Source: Bog-366 sp963722555
GTDB taxonomy: Bacteria; Acidobacteriota; Terriglobia; UBA7540
DNA length: 64,000 bases
Assembly: GCA_963722555.1 (NCBI GenBank)
Contig: CAVRNQ010000003.1
Coordinates: 645,271 to 709,270 of the forward strand
Reading direction: 5' to 3'
The position numbers were made by a program, and so were the translations under genes. Within the stretch, counting starts at the first letter, position 1. Each line of letters begins with the position of its first letter. This document shows, piece by piece, positions 17,803 through 27,313 of this stretch. The notes beneath the pieces are model-generated. The model was not told where the DNA came from and ran no database searches. It saw only the letters and a program-made list of their open reading frames with translations.

Positions 17803-19812
17803 ATGCACCGCATCCTCAACTTCGGGATTGTGTTCTTTCTAATTTCGGGACACCCACCCAGGGCCACGAACCCAGATGACATCGAGTTCCGCGTGCGCTT
17901 GGTGAAGGATACTCGCGTCTACCACATGGGCGAGTCCATTGAATTGGAGATATCGTATTCAAGCCAAATCGAAAGGAAATACTACGGATCTTTTGCCGGA
18001 CCGACTCCGGAGTCCATTGCAGTAACACCTCATGTTGCTCCTCCCGATGGAGTTCTCGACCTTCGCGAATTGCGGCGAGACCGCGGTATGGCAGGTTCGT
18101 TTCTCGGTAGTGCCGGGTACGTTGGGCCGCAACCTGACACTCAGCAATTGGACTTGTGTCGATGGTACCGGTTCCAGAGACCGGGCCATTATTCCGTCAT
18201 CGTCACAAGCACGGAAGTCTCGCGACTGAAGAGTCCAGAAGAAGGCGGAGGACGGGAGCCTCTTACGCTTGAATCCAATCCAGTGGACCTGGATATTCTA
18301 CCTGCCGATCCCGCCTGGGTTGCGGGGGAGATCATCAATATCCAGCAGGCACTGGACACGGCGAGAAATGCCGGCGAACGCGTAGTCGCGTTGCAACGCT
18401 TGGCTCTGCTGGACACACCCGCCTCGGTTCAAATGCTGGTTCAACTTTATCTGGCGAACTCCATTGGGGGAGAGGAATGGATTTTCGATTCGGGCTTGCG
18501 CGACTCGTCGCAGGTCGATATCGTCATTCCTTTGCTTGCTACCGCCCTTTCTGATCCGGTAGCGAATATCCCCACGAGTTTGCCCGAACTGTTGGCATAT
18601 CTTCAGACGCGCAGGGACCTTGGGGTGATGCCCGCATATCCTAGCGACCCCGCAAAGCAGCAGAAATGGACCGAAGAATGGGAGGGGCGTTCCAAAGTTC
18701 GCGCCAAGTATCTCGCGCGCGCCGGCGCCCTGCTTTCGGCGAGCATCGAACGGCGGTCCGGCCCTCAGCGCGCCACGGCGATATATCAAGCCTGGTACTA
18801 CGCCGGCCAGCTGAACGCGACAAAGCCACTGGCGACTGAAGAGCGCTCGCGCCTTGAATCCAATGTGCTCGCCGTGGCCAGCGATCTCGATCACACGCAG
18901 CAGGTGCAGTTCGTAGTCCTTTCCTGGCAAACCATGCCGCACGAACAGCTTCTCCCGTTGATCCGCAGACTGGCAAAGGACAGCATCAATCATCCTGCCG
19001 ATTACGACAACCATGAAGCAATCCAACGGTGGTGCGAAGGTTGGCCGGACGAATGCAATGCAGCGATTCTTCAGGGCGTACTGGAGTCGAACGCCAAAGT
19101 TGACAAGAATGTCATCTTGTTGATGTCTGAGGCGGAACATCCGGAGCTCGACAAAATGCTCGAGAGAAAGCTGGAGGATCCCGCGATGCTTTACGATTTC
19201 TTCCAGTCGCAGCGCACCGGCGCGGTGATTTTGCGCGCCGGCAGCCACAATATAGTTTCCGCGGTTGATTCGTTCCTGGACCAAGTCGCAGGGAAGCGCG
19301 GGTGCGATGGGGAGACTCAGGGCGATCTGCTCGGGTATTTGTTTCGAGTAGTGCCCCAGGATGGTGGAAACCGCCTCTCCGCAAAGCTGCAGGACAAGAA
19401 TGATTCTTGTGGCAGCCAGGTGCTTCGAACCTTGCACGCTGTACACCCTTCCAACGACCTCATTCCCATTGTCACCAAAGCTCTGGATTCCCCGAACTTC
19501 GCTAATGCACAGTTGGCCGCACTCTACCTTGGGGAGCACGGACCTTCTTCCATCGAGGACGCCGTATGGCGGCGTTTGGAGGCGTTATGGAGCGCGTGGC
19601 AGGGCCGGTCGTCCGAATTGCCGGATGAGATGATGAGTGTCGGCACTGGCGAAAAAGCCGAAACCGCGATGTTGGAGCGAGCGCTCGCCTCCGCGATTGC
19701 ACATGCAAGAAACTGGAAGTTGAGCCCCGCTGAACTCGATCGCTTGCACTCCGGCTGCCTCACCCAAACATGTAGGGACATCGCTGACGGAAAGATGTCC
19801 CTGGGTCTGTGA
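17803..19812 (+). CDS. Secreted protein of unknown function (669 residues)
   Basis: The frame is open from 17,641, but the ATG at 17,803 starts a plausible signal peptide (MHRILNFGIVFFLISGHPPR) and is preferred. The first 230 residues look beta-rich: a domain describing an extracellular sandwich (FRVRLVKDTRVYHMGESIELEI, YSVIVTSTEVSRL). The remainder is helical, with repeated 30-40 residue helix pairs such as LQRLALLDTPASVQMLVQLYL and AALYLGEHGPSSIEDAVW, suggesting HEAT-like repeats. Such beta plus HEAT proteins are common among acidobacterial envelope proteins, but I cannot give a function. It stands alone, with decayed DNA on both sides. Confidence 0.75.
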   Translation: MHRILNFGIVFFLISGHPPRATNPDDIEFRVRLVKDTRVYHMGESIELEISYSSQIERKYYGSFAGPTPESIAVTPHVAPPDGVLDLRELRRDRGMAGSFLGSAGYVGPQPDTQQLDLCRWYRFQRPGHYSVIVTSTEVSRLKSPEEGGGREPLTLESNPVDLDILPADPAWVAGEIINIQQALDTARNAGERVVALQRLALLDTPASVQMLVQLYLANSIGGEEWIFDSGLRDSSQVDIVIPLLATALSDPVANIPTSLPELLAYLQTRRDLGVMPAYPSDPAKQQKWTEEWEGRSKVRAKYLARAGALLSASIERRSGPQRATAIYQAWYYAGQLNATKPLATEERSRLESNVLAVASDLDHTQQVQFVVLSWQTMPHEQLLPLIRRLAKDSINHPADYDNHEAIQRWCEGWPDECNAAILQGVLESNAKVDKNVILLMSEAEHPELDKMLERKLEDPAMLYDFFQSQRTGAVILRAGSHNIVSAVDSFLDQVAGKRGCDGETQGDLLGYLFRVVPQDGGNRLSAKLQDKNDSCGSQVLRTLHAVHPSNDLIPIVTKALDSPNFANAQLAALYLGEHGPSSIEDAVWRRLEALWSAWQGRSSELPDEMMSVGTGEKAETAMLERALASAIAHARNWKLSPAELDRLHSGCLTQTCRDIADGKMSLGL

Positions 19813-20476
19813 CGATCGATTTTCCGAGTGACCTTGGACAATCGGGCAGTGTGCAGGGCTTGTGGCAGCCGCCAAGCTCGACGGGAACGCAGGCAGAACC
19901 GTCACGCCAGGTGAGTTGGCTTCACGCTCACTGACAAGCGGCACCTTGGTTTGGCACGAGCGCTTCGCAGGCCTGCGGCCAAGCCATGGCTCCTTCACGT
20001 CACAACCAGTGGGATAACTTCGGGTACGCCGTCTCTCGGCCAGAACCGCGGATTGCCCCTTGCGGGTTCGTCGATAGATACACGGCGACTACTCGTTACT
20101 GATGCCGCGTCGAAAGGAGTCTGGTCCGCCTTCAAAGCGCAATCGCCCCATTTTCCGGGAAGAGCGTTCCCAATGCATCGTTCCAGCTTCCACGGCGTTC
20201 CGAGCCGTGGCCTCAAGCCCCAGCACCTCGTTCCAGCAACGGGCACCTTGCACTGACAGATTGAAACCTTAGATTCCCTTGATTTCCACAGAGCTGTGCA
20301 AAAGCCTTTTCAAAAGGCGGCGCACTACCTCTGCCACGGTTGAAACTACGGGGGTTTCACCTGAATGCACAGAATCGGGGCATCCATGGCTGACACCCTT
20401 GGGTTCTGAAGCTTCAACTCACCGTTCCCCATAACAGAAGGATGTATTGATATTTTCACATGAAGGGGGGCCCCAC
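19813..20476. other. Intergenic region, no gene seen
   Basis: About 660 bp. Several short frames exist on both strands but none shows a family signature, a ribosome site or sensible codon use. A small hairpin (CCTTTTCAAAAGG) lies near 20,310. Confidence 0.45.
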
Positions 20477-21689
20477 ATGCCCTTACGATTCAGTCACGCC
20501 GGTGATTTTCACCTCGATGAAGACCGTTACTTCCCCGACACCGCCCAATGTCTGGAGTGGTTTTTCGCAGATGCTATCCGGGCGAGCGTTGACTTCTTTG
20601 TGATCAACGGCGACCTCACGACCTATAAGGCCACAATCAAGGAACGGAACTTCTGGATCGATGGGCTGGTCGAGATGGCCAACCACGCGCCGGTAATCCT
20701 GGTCGCAGGAAATCATGGGGCGGAGCTGGAGGGCGATTTATATGTGTTTGGCCGGGCCAGGGGAACGCATCCCATTTACGTTTGCACCGAGCCAGCGTTT
20801 GTTGAGCTTGGTGAGGCTGCTGGTGCGGTGTTCCCGTATCGAGGTACGCCGGGAGGAACGGCTGAAGGGCTTGGACCGGCTCAATCAGGCCCGGGCGGAG
20901 CTGACGGAGGAGTTGGGGAGGAAGGAACCGGCCCTCTCCGTGTTCGCGGATCTCGATGCGCGGGTGCAGGCTTCACGACGAGAAATTGAAAACACCGATC
21001 GGCTGATCATCTCCTGCCGCCGTGAAAGGGATAGCCTTATTGCGCGCCAAGCACAAATCAAACAGCGCCAGGTGCAGATGGAGGTCGCGCGGACTCGCTT
21101 GGCCCAGGTCGAGGCCGAACTCGGGGCGGCAAAAACTGAACAGGAAGACTATACCTATCTCGCCCAGGTCTTTGGCCCGGACGAGATACAGCTCTGCGAG
21201 ATCCAGGCGGCCGGACCGGAAGTCTCGACCCTGGTTAACGCTCTGCTGGAGGGGTGCTTCGACAACAAGTTCGAAATCCGCTTCAGGACGCAACGCCCGA
21301 AGGCGGACGGCAAAGGGATGGTAGACGATTTTGATGTGGAGGTTCGCAACAAGAATCTGGACCGCACTTGTTTGGTGGACGGACTTTCAGGCGGGCAATT
21401 TGTGTTGGTCAACGAAGCCGTCAACCTGGGCATTGCCATCTACAACATGCGGCAGGGCGAGGGCGTTCGTTACGAAACTCTGTTCCGAGACGAAACAGAG
21501 GGAGCTCTTGATGCGACCAACGCCAAGGAGTACGTGCGCATGCTGCGCCGAGCCATGGACCTTGGCGGATTTCACCAAGTGATCTTTATCTGCCATACGC
21601 CACTCGTATGGGAGTTGGCGGATAGCATCCTTCCAGTGGTTGGCGGCTGTGTGGTGATGGGCGATCACCAAGCAGCTTCTACTGATTGA
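20477..21689 (+). pseudogene. SbcD-SbcC deletion remnant (Mre11-like nuclease start joined to SMC-like ATPase end)
   Basis: From the ATG at 20,477 the first frame reads an Mre11/SbcD calcineurin-like nuclease N-terminus: FSHAGDFHLDE, FFVINGDLTTYK and VILVAGNHG. Near 20,840 similarity stops at AVFPYR. From about 20,850 a different frame reads the C-terminal part of an SbcC/Rad50-like ATPase: coiled coil (RAELTEELGRKEPALSV), the ABC signature DGLSGGQFVLVNEAV, a Walker B-like YETLFRDETEGALD and VIFICHTP. The C-terminus of SbcD and the N-terminus of SbcC with its Walker A are gone, so a deletion of well over 2 kb joined the two genes out of frame. Neither half can work as the normal double-strand-break nuclease. 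Confidence 0.82.
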
Positions 21690-22565
21690 GGCTGAGAGCC
21701 GGCTGATCCGCGATCAGCGGATTATGACCGGGAGCCCCAGAGAATACCGGCACTACGGCGATCGGTGTGTGCCAGTCGCGACTAGGATTGTCGAAAGACT
21801 GGATTCCGGCCGAGAGTTTCCGACATGCCGACTTTCAGGCTGAATCCCTAGTAGCGGCGGAACCTCGTGAGCGGCAGCAACTTGCAGTGAGACGAGCGAA
21901 TGAATTCCTCCGCGAAGAACCGGAGAGCAACTTCCGTGTGGGCGACCGTTCGTCCGGAAGTGGTCAACGCGCGGCGGAGCCACGACTAACGAATCCGGGA
22001 TCGCCCGTCCTTCGCAAAAACCAGATCGGGTTCCTAAACTGCCTCGAACTTGGGCTACACGACGCTTCTTAACAATGTCAGCGCTGCGCGCCTAACCCGT
22101 TGAAATTGCAGCTGCATCAGTTTTGGCGAGGGACAATTCGCGATGTCACCGGCGGTTCCTTAGCGCCGAGGCTGTGCGGGATTTGGATTCCCTCTGCTGT
22201 GACCCGAATTGGCAGCCAGAACCTGGCCTGCCGTTTGGTGTCTATCGGGCGGTCTACCTACCGGTTGGCCGACTGCAGTAGCCGACCAGTGGAATACGGC
22301 AGATTTCGAGGTCAAAGATCGGCGCCACCGACGGGATCTGAAGGCGTGCCAGCGCCGTGAAAGGGCGGCGGGCGATCGTAACTTAGAGAAAAATCAGGCA
22401 CGGATGGCTATTTTCGGCGCGGCAAGGCATGGATTGGAACCCATATCGAACCCACGTATAGTCCATAGCTCATGGTTTAAACGCCCTTCAATGGGAGTCG
22501 GTTCATGATGCAAACGACCGCACCTCTACAGTCAGGTCTGCGGAATCGGAGGCAGTCTCGCCTCA
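21690..22565. other. Intergenic region, no gene seen
   Basis: Nearly 900 bp between the sbcDC remnant and the sortase gene. No frame on either strand shows a recognisable motif. It may contain decayed genes too diverged to read by eye. Confidence 0.45.
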
Positions 22566-23246
22566 TCAAGAAATCCTGTGCGCGCGGACGACAAATCTCT
22601 TGGGCGCAGGGCCCACAAAGTAGAACGGGTAACAGGTCACTAGGGTCAGAATTGCGCCAGCGGAATCGTTCAGCACTTCATTGGCTGTCGGTTCGACCAC
22701 TTCCGTAAAGTCCACACGATAGCGGTAGGATCCGTATAGCGTCGTCAAGGTGATTTCGTCGTCCTTGTGAATATTACGCAGCCCTCTGAAAAACGTGTCC
22801 CGGTGTCCCGTGATCACGACGTTCCCTGGCTGACCCGGCAGGGGGGTACCTGGAATATGCCCGACCGCCCGTCGCAAAGTTCTTCTGTCTGTGCCTTCCG
22901 CGATCATCGCCGCAAGGCCGATGGAACTGACCTCGATTCGCCCCAACGGAGAGCCCGTGTGGCCATCGATGCCAAAACTCTCAGCTCGCGCGCGGTCCGC
23001 TTCCGCCCGGGCGGGAAGAGGAGGCGAAGCAAGCTGTTCAACGCTACGGGCAGACGTCTGCGAACCCTTCAAGGCTCGCTGGAATCGCCACGTTTCGTAG
23101 ACCTGATACATCCACGTGTCGAGCAGCACGGTGGCGCAGTAACTCAGCGCAAGGATGCCCACGATGAAAAAGGGGTATCGGCACCAACGGAGAATCGATT
23201 GGCTCCGAGTGGGACGATACTTCCGCGGCTCGATTCTGGGGTTCAT
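22566..23246 (-). CDS. Sortase, class D-like
   Basis: 226 residues with an N-terminal membrane anchor (YPFFIVGILALSYCATVLL, about residues 24-42) and a sortase domain. The catalytic triad is readable: His148 in VVITGHRDTFF, Cys205 in TLVTCYPF and Arg217 in PAPKRFVVRA. The TLVTCYPF and APKRF patterns are those of class D sortases, which cut LPxTA-type signals. The start overlaps the stop of the VWFA gene by 4 bp, so the two are coupled. A candidate substrate ending in LPHTA is encoded at 24,929-25,654. In a Gram-negative cell the acceptor of the sorted protein is unknown. Confidence 0.92.
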   Translation of the reverse strand: MNPRIEPRKYRPTRSQSILRWCRYPFFIVGILALSYCATVLLDTWMYQVYETWRFQRALKGSQTSARSVEQLASPPLPARAEADRARAESFGIDGHTGSPLGRIEVSSIGLAAMIAEGTDRRTLRRAVGHIPGTPLPGQPGNVVITGHRDTFFRGLRNIHKDDEITLTTLYGSYRYRVDFTEVVEPTANEVLNDSAGAILTLVTCYPFYFVGPAPKRFVVRAHRIS

Positions 23247-24274
23247 GGTTGGTTGCTCTGGTTGGCGGCATTGGCGGGCAAGGGTTGAGGTTTCGAGGGT
23301 GCGTAGTAACCGGCACGGGTGCGGACGACCAAGCGTCCATGACCCGGCGCATTGGCCTTCACTTGGATGACCCGATACGTCCCGTCTTGCTTTCTATTCG
23401 CGGGTGCATAGGCGATGGTGTACTGGTTCCGAATATCACGAGCGATTCGTTCACAAATAGGGAGAACCTCCCCTACTGATTCCGGCAAAAAAGCCTCGCC
23501 ACCCGTGTCCTTTGCAAGCCGCTTGAGCACACCAGGGTTCCGGTCGGGATCTTCCGCAATAAAGAGACCAATGGTGTAGATGATGGCGTCGGGGTGCCCC
23601 GCCATGGCCATGATTTGGGCCAAGTTGTGTTTGCTGGCGTTGTCGCCCCCATCGCTGATCACGATCAGCACTTTCTTGTCCTGATTACCCTTCTTCAGGT
23701 GCTCGAGCGCCGCAGCCACAGCGTCGTAGAGCGCCGTCTCGCCGTCTGCGGCAATTCTCGACAGGGCAACCTCTAATTGAGCCGCTTGGTCCGTGAACGG
23801 CGTGTCGGCGGGAAGGCCCAACGAAACAAGCTCGTTGAAATTGACTACGAACATCTGGTCCTGCGGATTGCTGGAGCGGGCAAACGCCAGGGCTGCGGCA
23901 ATGACCTCCGGGCGCTTGGGTCGCATGCTTCCACTGTTGTCCACAACCAAGCCGACGGTGACCGGGATATCTTCATGGCTGAAATAATCAATTTGTTGGA
24001 GAACTCCGTCCTCGTAAACTTGAAAGTTATCTTTGCCAAGTCCCGAAACAAGAATACCGTTGCGGTTCTGCACGGTCGCGTGCAAGACCACGGAGTCAGC
24101 ATTTACCCTAATCGTGTATTCGTCACCCCGGCGACTTTGTGACGGCGAGGTTTCTTGAGGCCGGGCAAGGCTTGGTAGGACAATCAAGCCGAAAAGGGCG
24201 ACCAGACATCGGTTTGTGAAGGCACAGTCCTTCCGGGTGCGTATTGCCGTGCTGAAGAATTCCGCGGCCAGCAA
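23243..24274 (-). CDS. VWFA domain protein of the acidobacterial (TIGR03436-like) type
   Basis: 343 residues. N-terminal hydrophobic signal (CLVALFGLIVLPSLARPQ), then a domain beginning IRVNADSVVLHATVQNRNG and KDNFQVYEDGVLQQIDYFSHED, the hallmark lead-in of the family named VWFA-related Acidobacterial domain, followed by a VWFA domain with the metal site DNSGSM and VLIVISDGGDN. A basic, Pro/Asn-rich end follows. Probably exported and involved in adhesion or assembly. The first in-frame start is a TTG with no clear spacing to GGAGG, so the true start may differ by some codons. Forms an operon with the sortase. Confidence 0.88.
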   Translation of the reverse strand: MLAAEFFSTAIRTRKDCAFTNRCLVALFGLIVLPSLARPQETSPSQSRRGDEYTIRVNADSVVLHATVQNRNGILVSGLGKDNFQVYEDGVLQQIDYFSHEDIPVTVGLVVDNSGSMRPKRPEVIAAALAFARSSNPQDQMFVVNFNELVSLGLPADTPFTDQAAQLEVALSRIAADGETALYDAVAAALEHLKKGNQDKKVLIVISDGGDNASKHNLAQIMAMAGHPDAIIYTIGLFIAEDPDRNPGVLKRLAKDTGGEAFLPESVGEVLPICERIARDIRNQYTIAYAPANRKQDGTYRVIQVKANAPGHGRLVVRTRAGYYAPSKPQPLPANAANQSNQP

Positions 24275-24307
24275 CCTCCACCTCCCCTAAAGCAAAGGCC
24301 AACGTGA

Positions 24308-24499
24308 CTACGGCTCGCGAGGTTCAGCCGTCCATCTTCCCACCAGCCATGTGGCGCGGCGTGTTAGTTCTCGCAACCTCCGCGCTCCCATACTGCCTGC
24401 CTCTTTGAGCACGATGAACATCACGCCGACTGCGGATAGCAGCGCCGCACCGACCAAGGCCACGAACAAACAGGCGGCATATTCGTAGATGATGAACAT
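24308..24499 (-). CDS. Small membrane protein upstream of the VWFA-sortase pair
   Basis: 63 residues: a single long membrane helix (CLFVALVGAALLSAVGVMFIVL) followed by a basic cytoplasmic end (RRLRELTRRATWLVGRW). An ATG start lies just after GGATGTT. It is 33 bp ahead of the VWFA gene on the same strand, so probably the first gene of that operon. No known family recognised. Confidence 0.6.
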   Translation of the reverse strand: MFIIYEYAACLFVALVGAALLSAVGVMFIVLKEAGSMGARRLRELTRRATWLVGRWTAEPREP

Positions 24500-24928
24500 A
24501 ACATCCTCAGTCGCAGGTTACCAATCGCCTGCCAGTTGACTCCGGCCCGTTGCCAGAAGGGTAATCTTGTTGAACTACGAGCTTAACTCTGCCCGCGGCC
24601 GGTAAATGTGTCTCCACTCGGCTCCGAGCGACCAACCGGCAGGTTCGGCGCACGACGCGCCCGAAAAACAACCCGAACAACAAGGCTTGACTGTTTTCTC
24701 AATCCGTCTAGTCCCGTCGTCGAATCTGAAAGGTAGCCGGGCGGGCCCCGCCCAGGCGATCGCACACGCTAGCGCTCGTGAAGGAGAGGTGATACTTTGC
24801 GTACCATCCCCCTTCACAACCCGACGCTTGGTCAACTCGCCCCAGCCAGCAAATTGGCGCCCGGAAGCGTCCTCATTAGGCCCCCTACGTGGGTGGTCCA
24901 CGCAGGCCCCGCAACACATTCTCCTGGC
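24500..24928. other. Intergenic region, no gene seen
   Basis: About 430 bp between two minus-strand genes. It should hold the promoter for the small-protein/VWFA/sortase operon; the TGAGCA-type module found elsewhere in the window is not present here. Confidence 0.45.
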
Positions 24929-25654
24929 TCAGGCAGTTCGCTTCGAAAGACCCCAAAGAGTAAGGCCTGCGCCCAGCGAGAGCAGCCCAATCAATGCCAC
25001 CAGCGGCAACGTGCTGGCCGTATGGGGCAAGCTGGCTGCCTCTACCGGCTTCGCAGCGGCTACATCTACCGGCTTCGCAGCGGCTACCTCTGGCGGGAGC
25101 TCCACGACCTCAGCTACTTTAACCTCTTCGCCCGTAGGTTTAACAGCCTCGACCGGCGCGGTCTTCAAAGCCTCTATGGGCGCTGTTGCCAGTTCGATAG
25201 GAGTGAAGAGAACGGGCTGATTTGTTATCTTCGCCAGCTCGACGGCCCTGGACTTTGGATACACAAATTCCTCGCCCCATTGACGCCCCGGATAAAACCA
25301 CGCCCGGATGGCTTCCGGCTGGCCGGCCGCCCTCTCCCCAAAGGTCATTACGGTTTTGTCGGTCGCCTTCAAACGGTAATTGGGGATCGCGAGGATGGTT
25401 GTAAACACATGGTCTTCGGTTTCGTTGAAGATCTGGACGATGTGGCGGTCGGATGCCGAATCGAAGATCTTGAAGACATACGTGCCCGCCGGCAGGGTCT
25501 GAGCGCCCACACCTGGAACTTCGATTGGCTCGTTGAAGGTCACAATCGTTTTCCTGTTCCACTCGTCTGCCTGCGCACTGGGTAGAAACGTTAGAGCCAC
25601 CAGTGACAAGCAGAAGATCATCGCCACTACTCTGAATCGATCCATCTTTTTCAT
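24929..25654 (-). CDS. Secreted protein with C-terminal LPHTA sorting signal
   Basis: 241 residues. Signal peptide (FRVVAMIFCLSLVALTFLPSAQA), a beta-rich domain of about 110 residues (WNRKTIVTFNEPIEVPGVG, LPAGTYVFKIFDS, FTTILAIPNYRL), a low-complexity Ala/Pro/Val/Lys stretch with repeats of the type AAAKPV, and a C-terminal sorting signal: LPHTAS at about residue 209, a hydrophobic stretch (LPLVALIGLLSLGAGLTLWG) and a basic tail SKRTA. LPxTA is the motif used by class D sortases, and a class D-like sortase gene is 1.7 kb away on the same strand. The N-terminal domain resembles a family widespread in acidobacteria with no known function. Confidence 0.85.
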   Translation of the reverse strand: MKKMDRFRVVAMIFCLSLVALTFLPSAQADEWNRKTIVTFNEPIEVPGVGAQTLPAGTYVFKIFDSASDRHIVQIFNETEDHVFTTILAIPNYRLKATDKTVMTFGERAAGQPEAIRAWFYPGRQWGEEFVYPKSRAVELAKITNQPVLFTPIELATAPIEALKTAPVEAVKPTGEEVKVAEVVELPPEVAAAKPVDVAAAKPVEAASLPHTASTLPLVALIGLLSLGAGLTLWGLSKRTA

Positions 25655-25715
25655 TGGAGTTACCTCGATAATTCTTGGGGCGTTCTATTCTGCCCCCCTC
25701 GTTTTTGGGTCGGAT

Positions 25716-26168
25716 CTACAAATGAAATGAATTTATGAGACCCCACACCAGCGGGAAACCTCGGCCCAAGGTGGCCCGCGCGGGCGCCAGTTTGAAAGGC
25801 CGAAGGGCCGACTGATAGATCTTAAGATCAGCCGTCGCCTCGATGCCTTCCCCGTGGCCGGTTAATTGTCCCATGGTGTGAAATGTGGAATTTGAAACCT
25901 CATAAACTTGCACCGACGGCTTCCCCAGTGCGACTCTGGCCAGGGCCGCCAAGGCGCCAAAGCTTGTGGTCCAGAATCCTCCCAGGCTCTCCTTTTGATC
26001 CCAAAGGCTTAAGGAGAGGGCTTCCGTTCCGTCAGGGACGGTGAAAGCGAGAAGGCCCCGAAAATCCTTTTCCTCTTGGAACCGCGGAATGACTTCCTGC
26101 TCGAAAGTCCTGGTAAGCTCCACCTCGCAACCAGGGTTCACCTTGATGACCACTGCTCGTGCAAACAC
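25716..26168 (-). CDS. Small antibiotic biosynthesis monooxygenase-like (ABM fold) protein
   Basis: 150 residues from a GTG with GGGGAGG 6 bp upstream; the open frame continues upstream but into the promoter. The N-terminal 75 residues (ARAVVIKVNPGCEVELTRTF, VIPRFQEEKDFRGLLAF, ALSLSLWDQKESLGGFW) follow the pattern of ABM-type dimeric alpha+beta barrel domains; the C-terminal half has no clear match. Function unknown; ABM domains range from monooxygenases to stress proteins. Its promoter is copy (a) of the window's repeated promoter module. A copy of its leader and first codons is found at 53,846-54,008. Confidence 0.7.
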   Translation of the reverse strand: MFARAVVIKVNPGCEVELTRTFEQEVIPRFQEEKDFRGLLAFTVPDGTEALSLSLWDQKESLGGFWTTSFGALAALARVALGKPSVQVYEVSNSTFHTMGQLTGHGEGIEATADLKIYQSALRPFKLAPARATLGRGFPLVWGLINSFHL

Positions 26169-26230
26169 GTCACGCCTCCCCTGACATTCGCCTCCCACCA
26201 GATCCCGCCTGGCAGCTCGAGGCACACTTC

Positions 26231-26295
26231 TTATACCCCGGGGTGATTCGCGTGTCTGTCCAGCATGGCTCACGCGTTTGGTCAAAACTGCTCAG
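26231..26295 (-). promoter_or_regulatory. Repeated promoter module, copy a
   Basis: Read on the minus strand: TGAGCA, 16 bp, TGAGCC, 8 bp, CAGACA (-35), 17 bp, TATAAG (-10). The spacer between the boxes contains TTTTGACCAAACG. The -10 box is 63 bp ahead of the ABM-like gene start. The leader GTGTGCCTCGAGCTGCCA is shared with other copies. Confidence 0.8.
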
Positions 26296-26543
26296 TCACG
26301 TTTGCGACGGGGGAAACACATGCTGGGACTCGTGGAGTTCAGTAAGGGTTCAAACTTGGAAATGATCTGATCACTCGCCCAGTGCGCCGTGACTGAATTT
26401 GCCATTTCACGATGACAGCCTCCAGCATGATTTGCCGCTGGGGTAGCTCTCAAGCCAAAAGACTCATCCGGCTTCCCCCCGCGGGGTGACCCGCCCGGCC
26501 TGTGCCGATTGAATCCTCCCCCGAAGGTGTGCTGGATAAATCG

Positions 26544-27095
26544 TTAGAACAGATTGAGTGTAATGCGGATGCCGGGATGCCTCAGGTTGAACATATAATA
26601 GGCGCCCCCCTCGTATACGACATAACAGTCGTCGTTGTAGTCCCAGCCTACTGGCCATCCTTCATTGAATCCGAACCAATAGCCGCCGTACTGGAAGCGG
26701 TTATACCCGCCGATCATCTGGGGACGTCCCATGTGGAACGAGTGGTCATGACCGAAATGGGCACGGTAATGGTCGTCAGGAATGCGGCCATAATGGCCGC
26801 GGTTGGAAGCAATGGCCTGTGGCCGCTGCTGGCGTTGCACCTGCTGTGCGCGCTGTGGCTGCGCTTTCTCTGCGCGTTGTGGCTGTACTTTCTCTGCGCG
26901 CTGTGGCTGCGCCTTCTGTGCACGCTGTGGCTGCGCCTTCTGTGCGCGCTGTGGCTGCGCTTTCTCTGCGCGCTGCGGCTGTGCTTTCTCTGCGCCTCCG
27001 CCCTTTTCCTCCTGTCCTTTTTGTGCGAATGCAGGAATGGTGGTTCCGAGAAGCAAAAACAGAACTGCTGTGCTGATGACTTTATTTTGGTTCAT
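26544..27095 (-). CDS. Secreted repeat-rich protein of unknown function
   Basis: 183 residues from the ATG at 27,095. Signal peptide (VISTAVLFLLLGTTIPAFA), then about seven copies of a 7-residue repeat KAQPQRA/EKAQPQR, then a Tyr/Gly/Trp/His-rich C-terminal domain (YNRFQYGGYWFGFNEGW, DDCYVVYEGGAYYMF). The repeat is visible in DNA as a 21-bp tandem array (about 26,840-26,990). The C-terminal part resembles small periplasmic proteins with aromatic YxxG patterns; no function known. It has promoter module copy b, 59 bp upstream. Confidence 0.78.
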   Translation of the reverse strand: MNQNKVISTAVLFLLLGTTIPAFAQKGQEEKGGGAEKAQPQRAEKAQPQRAQKAQPQRAQKAQPQRAEKVQPQRAEKAQPQRAQQVQRQQRPQAIASNRGHYGRIPDDHYRAHFGHDHSFHMGRPQMIGGYNRFQYGGYWFGFNEGWPVGWDYNDDCYVVYEGGAYYMFNLRHPGIRITLNLF

Positions 27096-27153
27096 AGGTG
27101 TTGCCTCCAACTCATGTCACATCTGCCTCTCACCGGACACTCGAGGCACAATG

Positions 27154-27218
27154 CTTATACCGTTTGTGCGCATGGGTGTCAGTTCATTACGGCTCACGTA
27201 TCAGGTCAAAAATGCTCA
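27154..27218 (-). promoter_or_regulatory. Repeated promoter module, copy b
   Basis: Minus strand: TGAGCA, 16 bp, TGAGCC, 8 bp, CTGACA, 17 bp, TATAAG. The spacer has TTTTTGACCTGATACG. Upstream lies ACTGTAGTCCCCCC, matching the extra upstream block of other copies. The -10 box is 59 bp from the start codon of the repeat-rich secreted protein. Confidence 0.8.
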
Positions 27219-27313
27219 TCCCAGGGGGGGACTACAGTCTGGAGCCGGTGGGGATTTGCCGAGGATTTGACATGGACGGGGGCTTCGTGCGTCGTTGAGG
27301 TCTGCGGTTCTTC

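Noticed and set aside
26819..27270. Long plus-strand frames rich in Ala, Cys, Leu and Arg
   Set aside because: They are the opposite-strand reading of the 21-bp tandem repeat in the minus-strand secreted protein gene.
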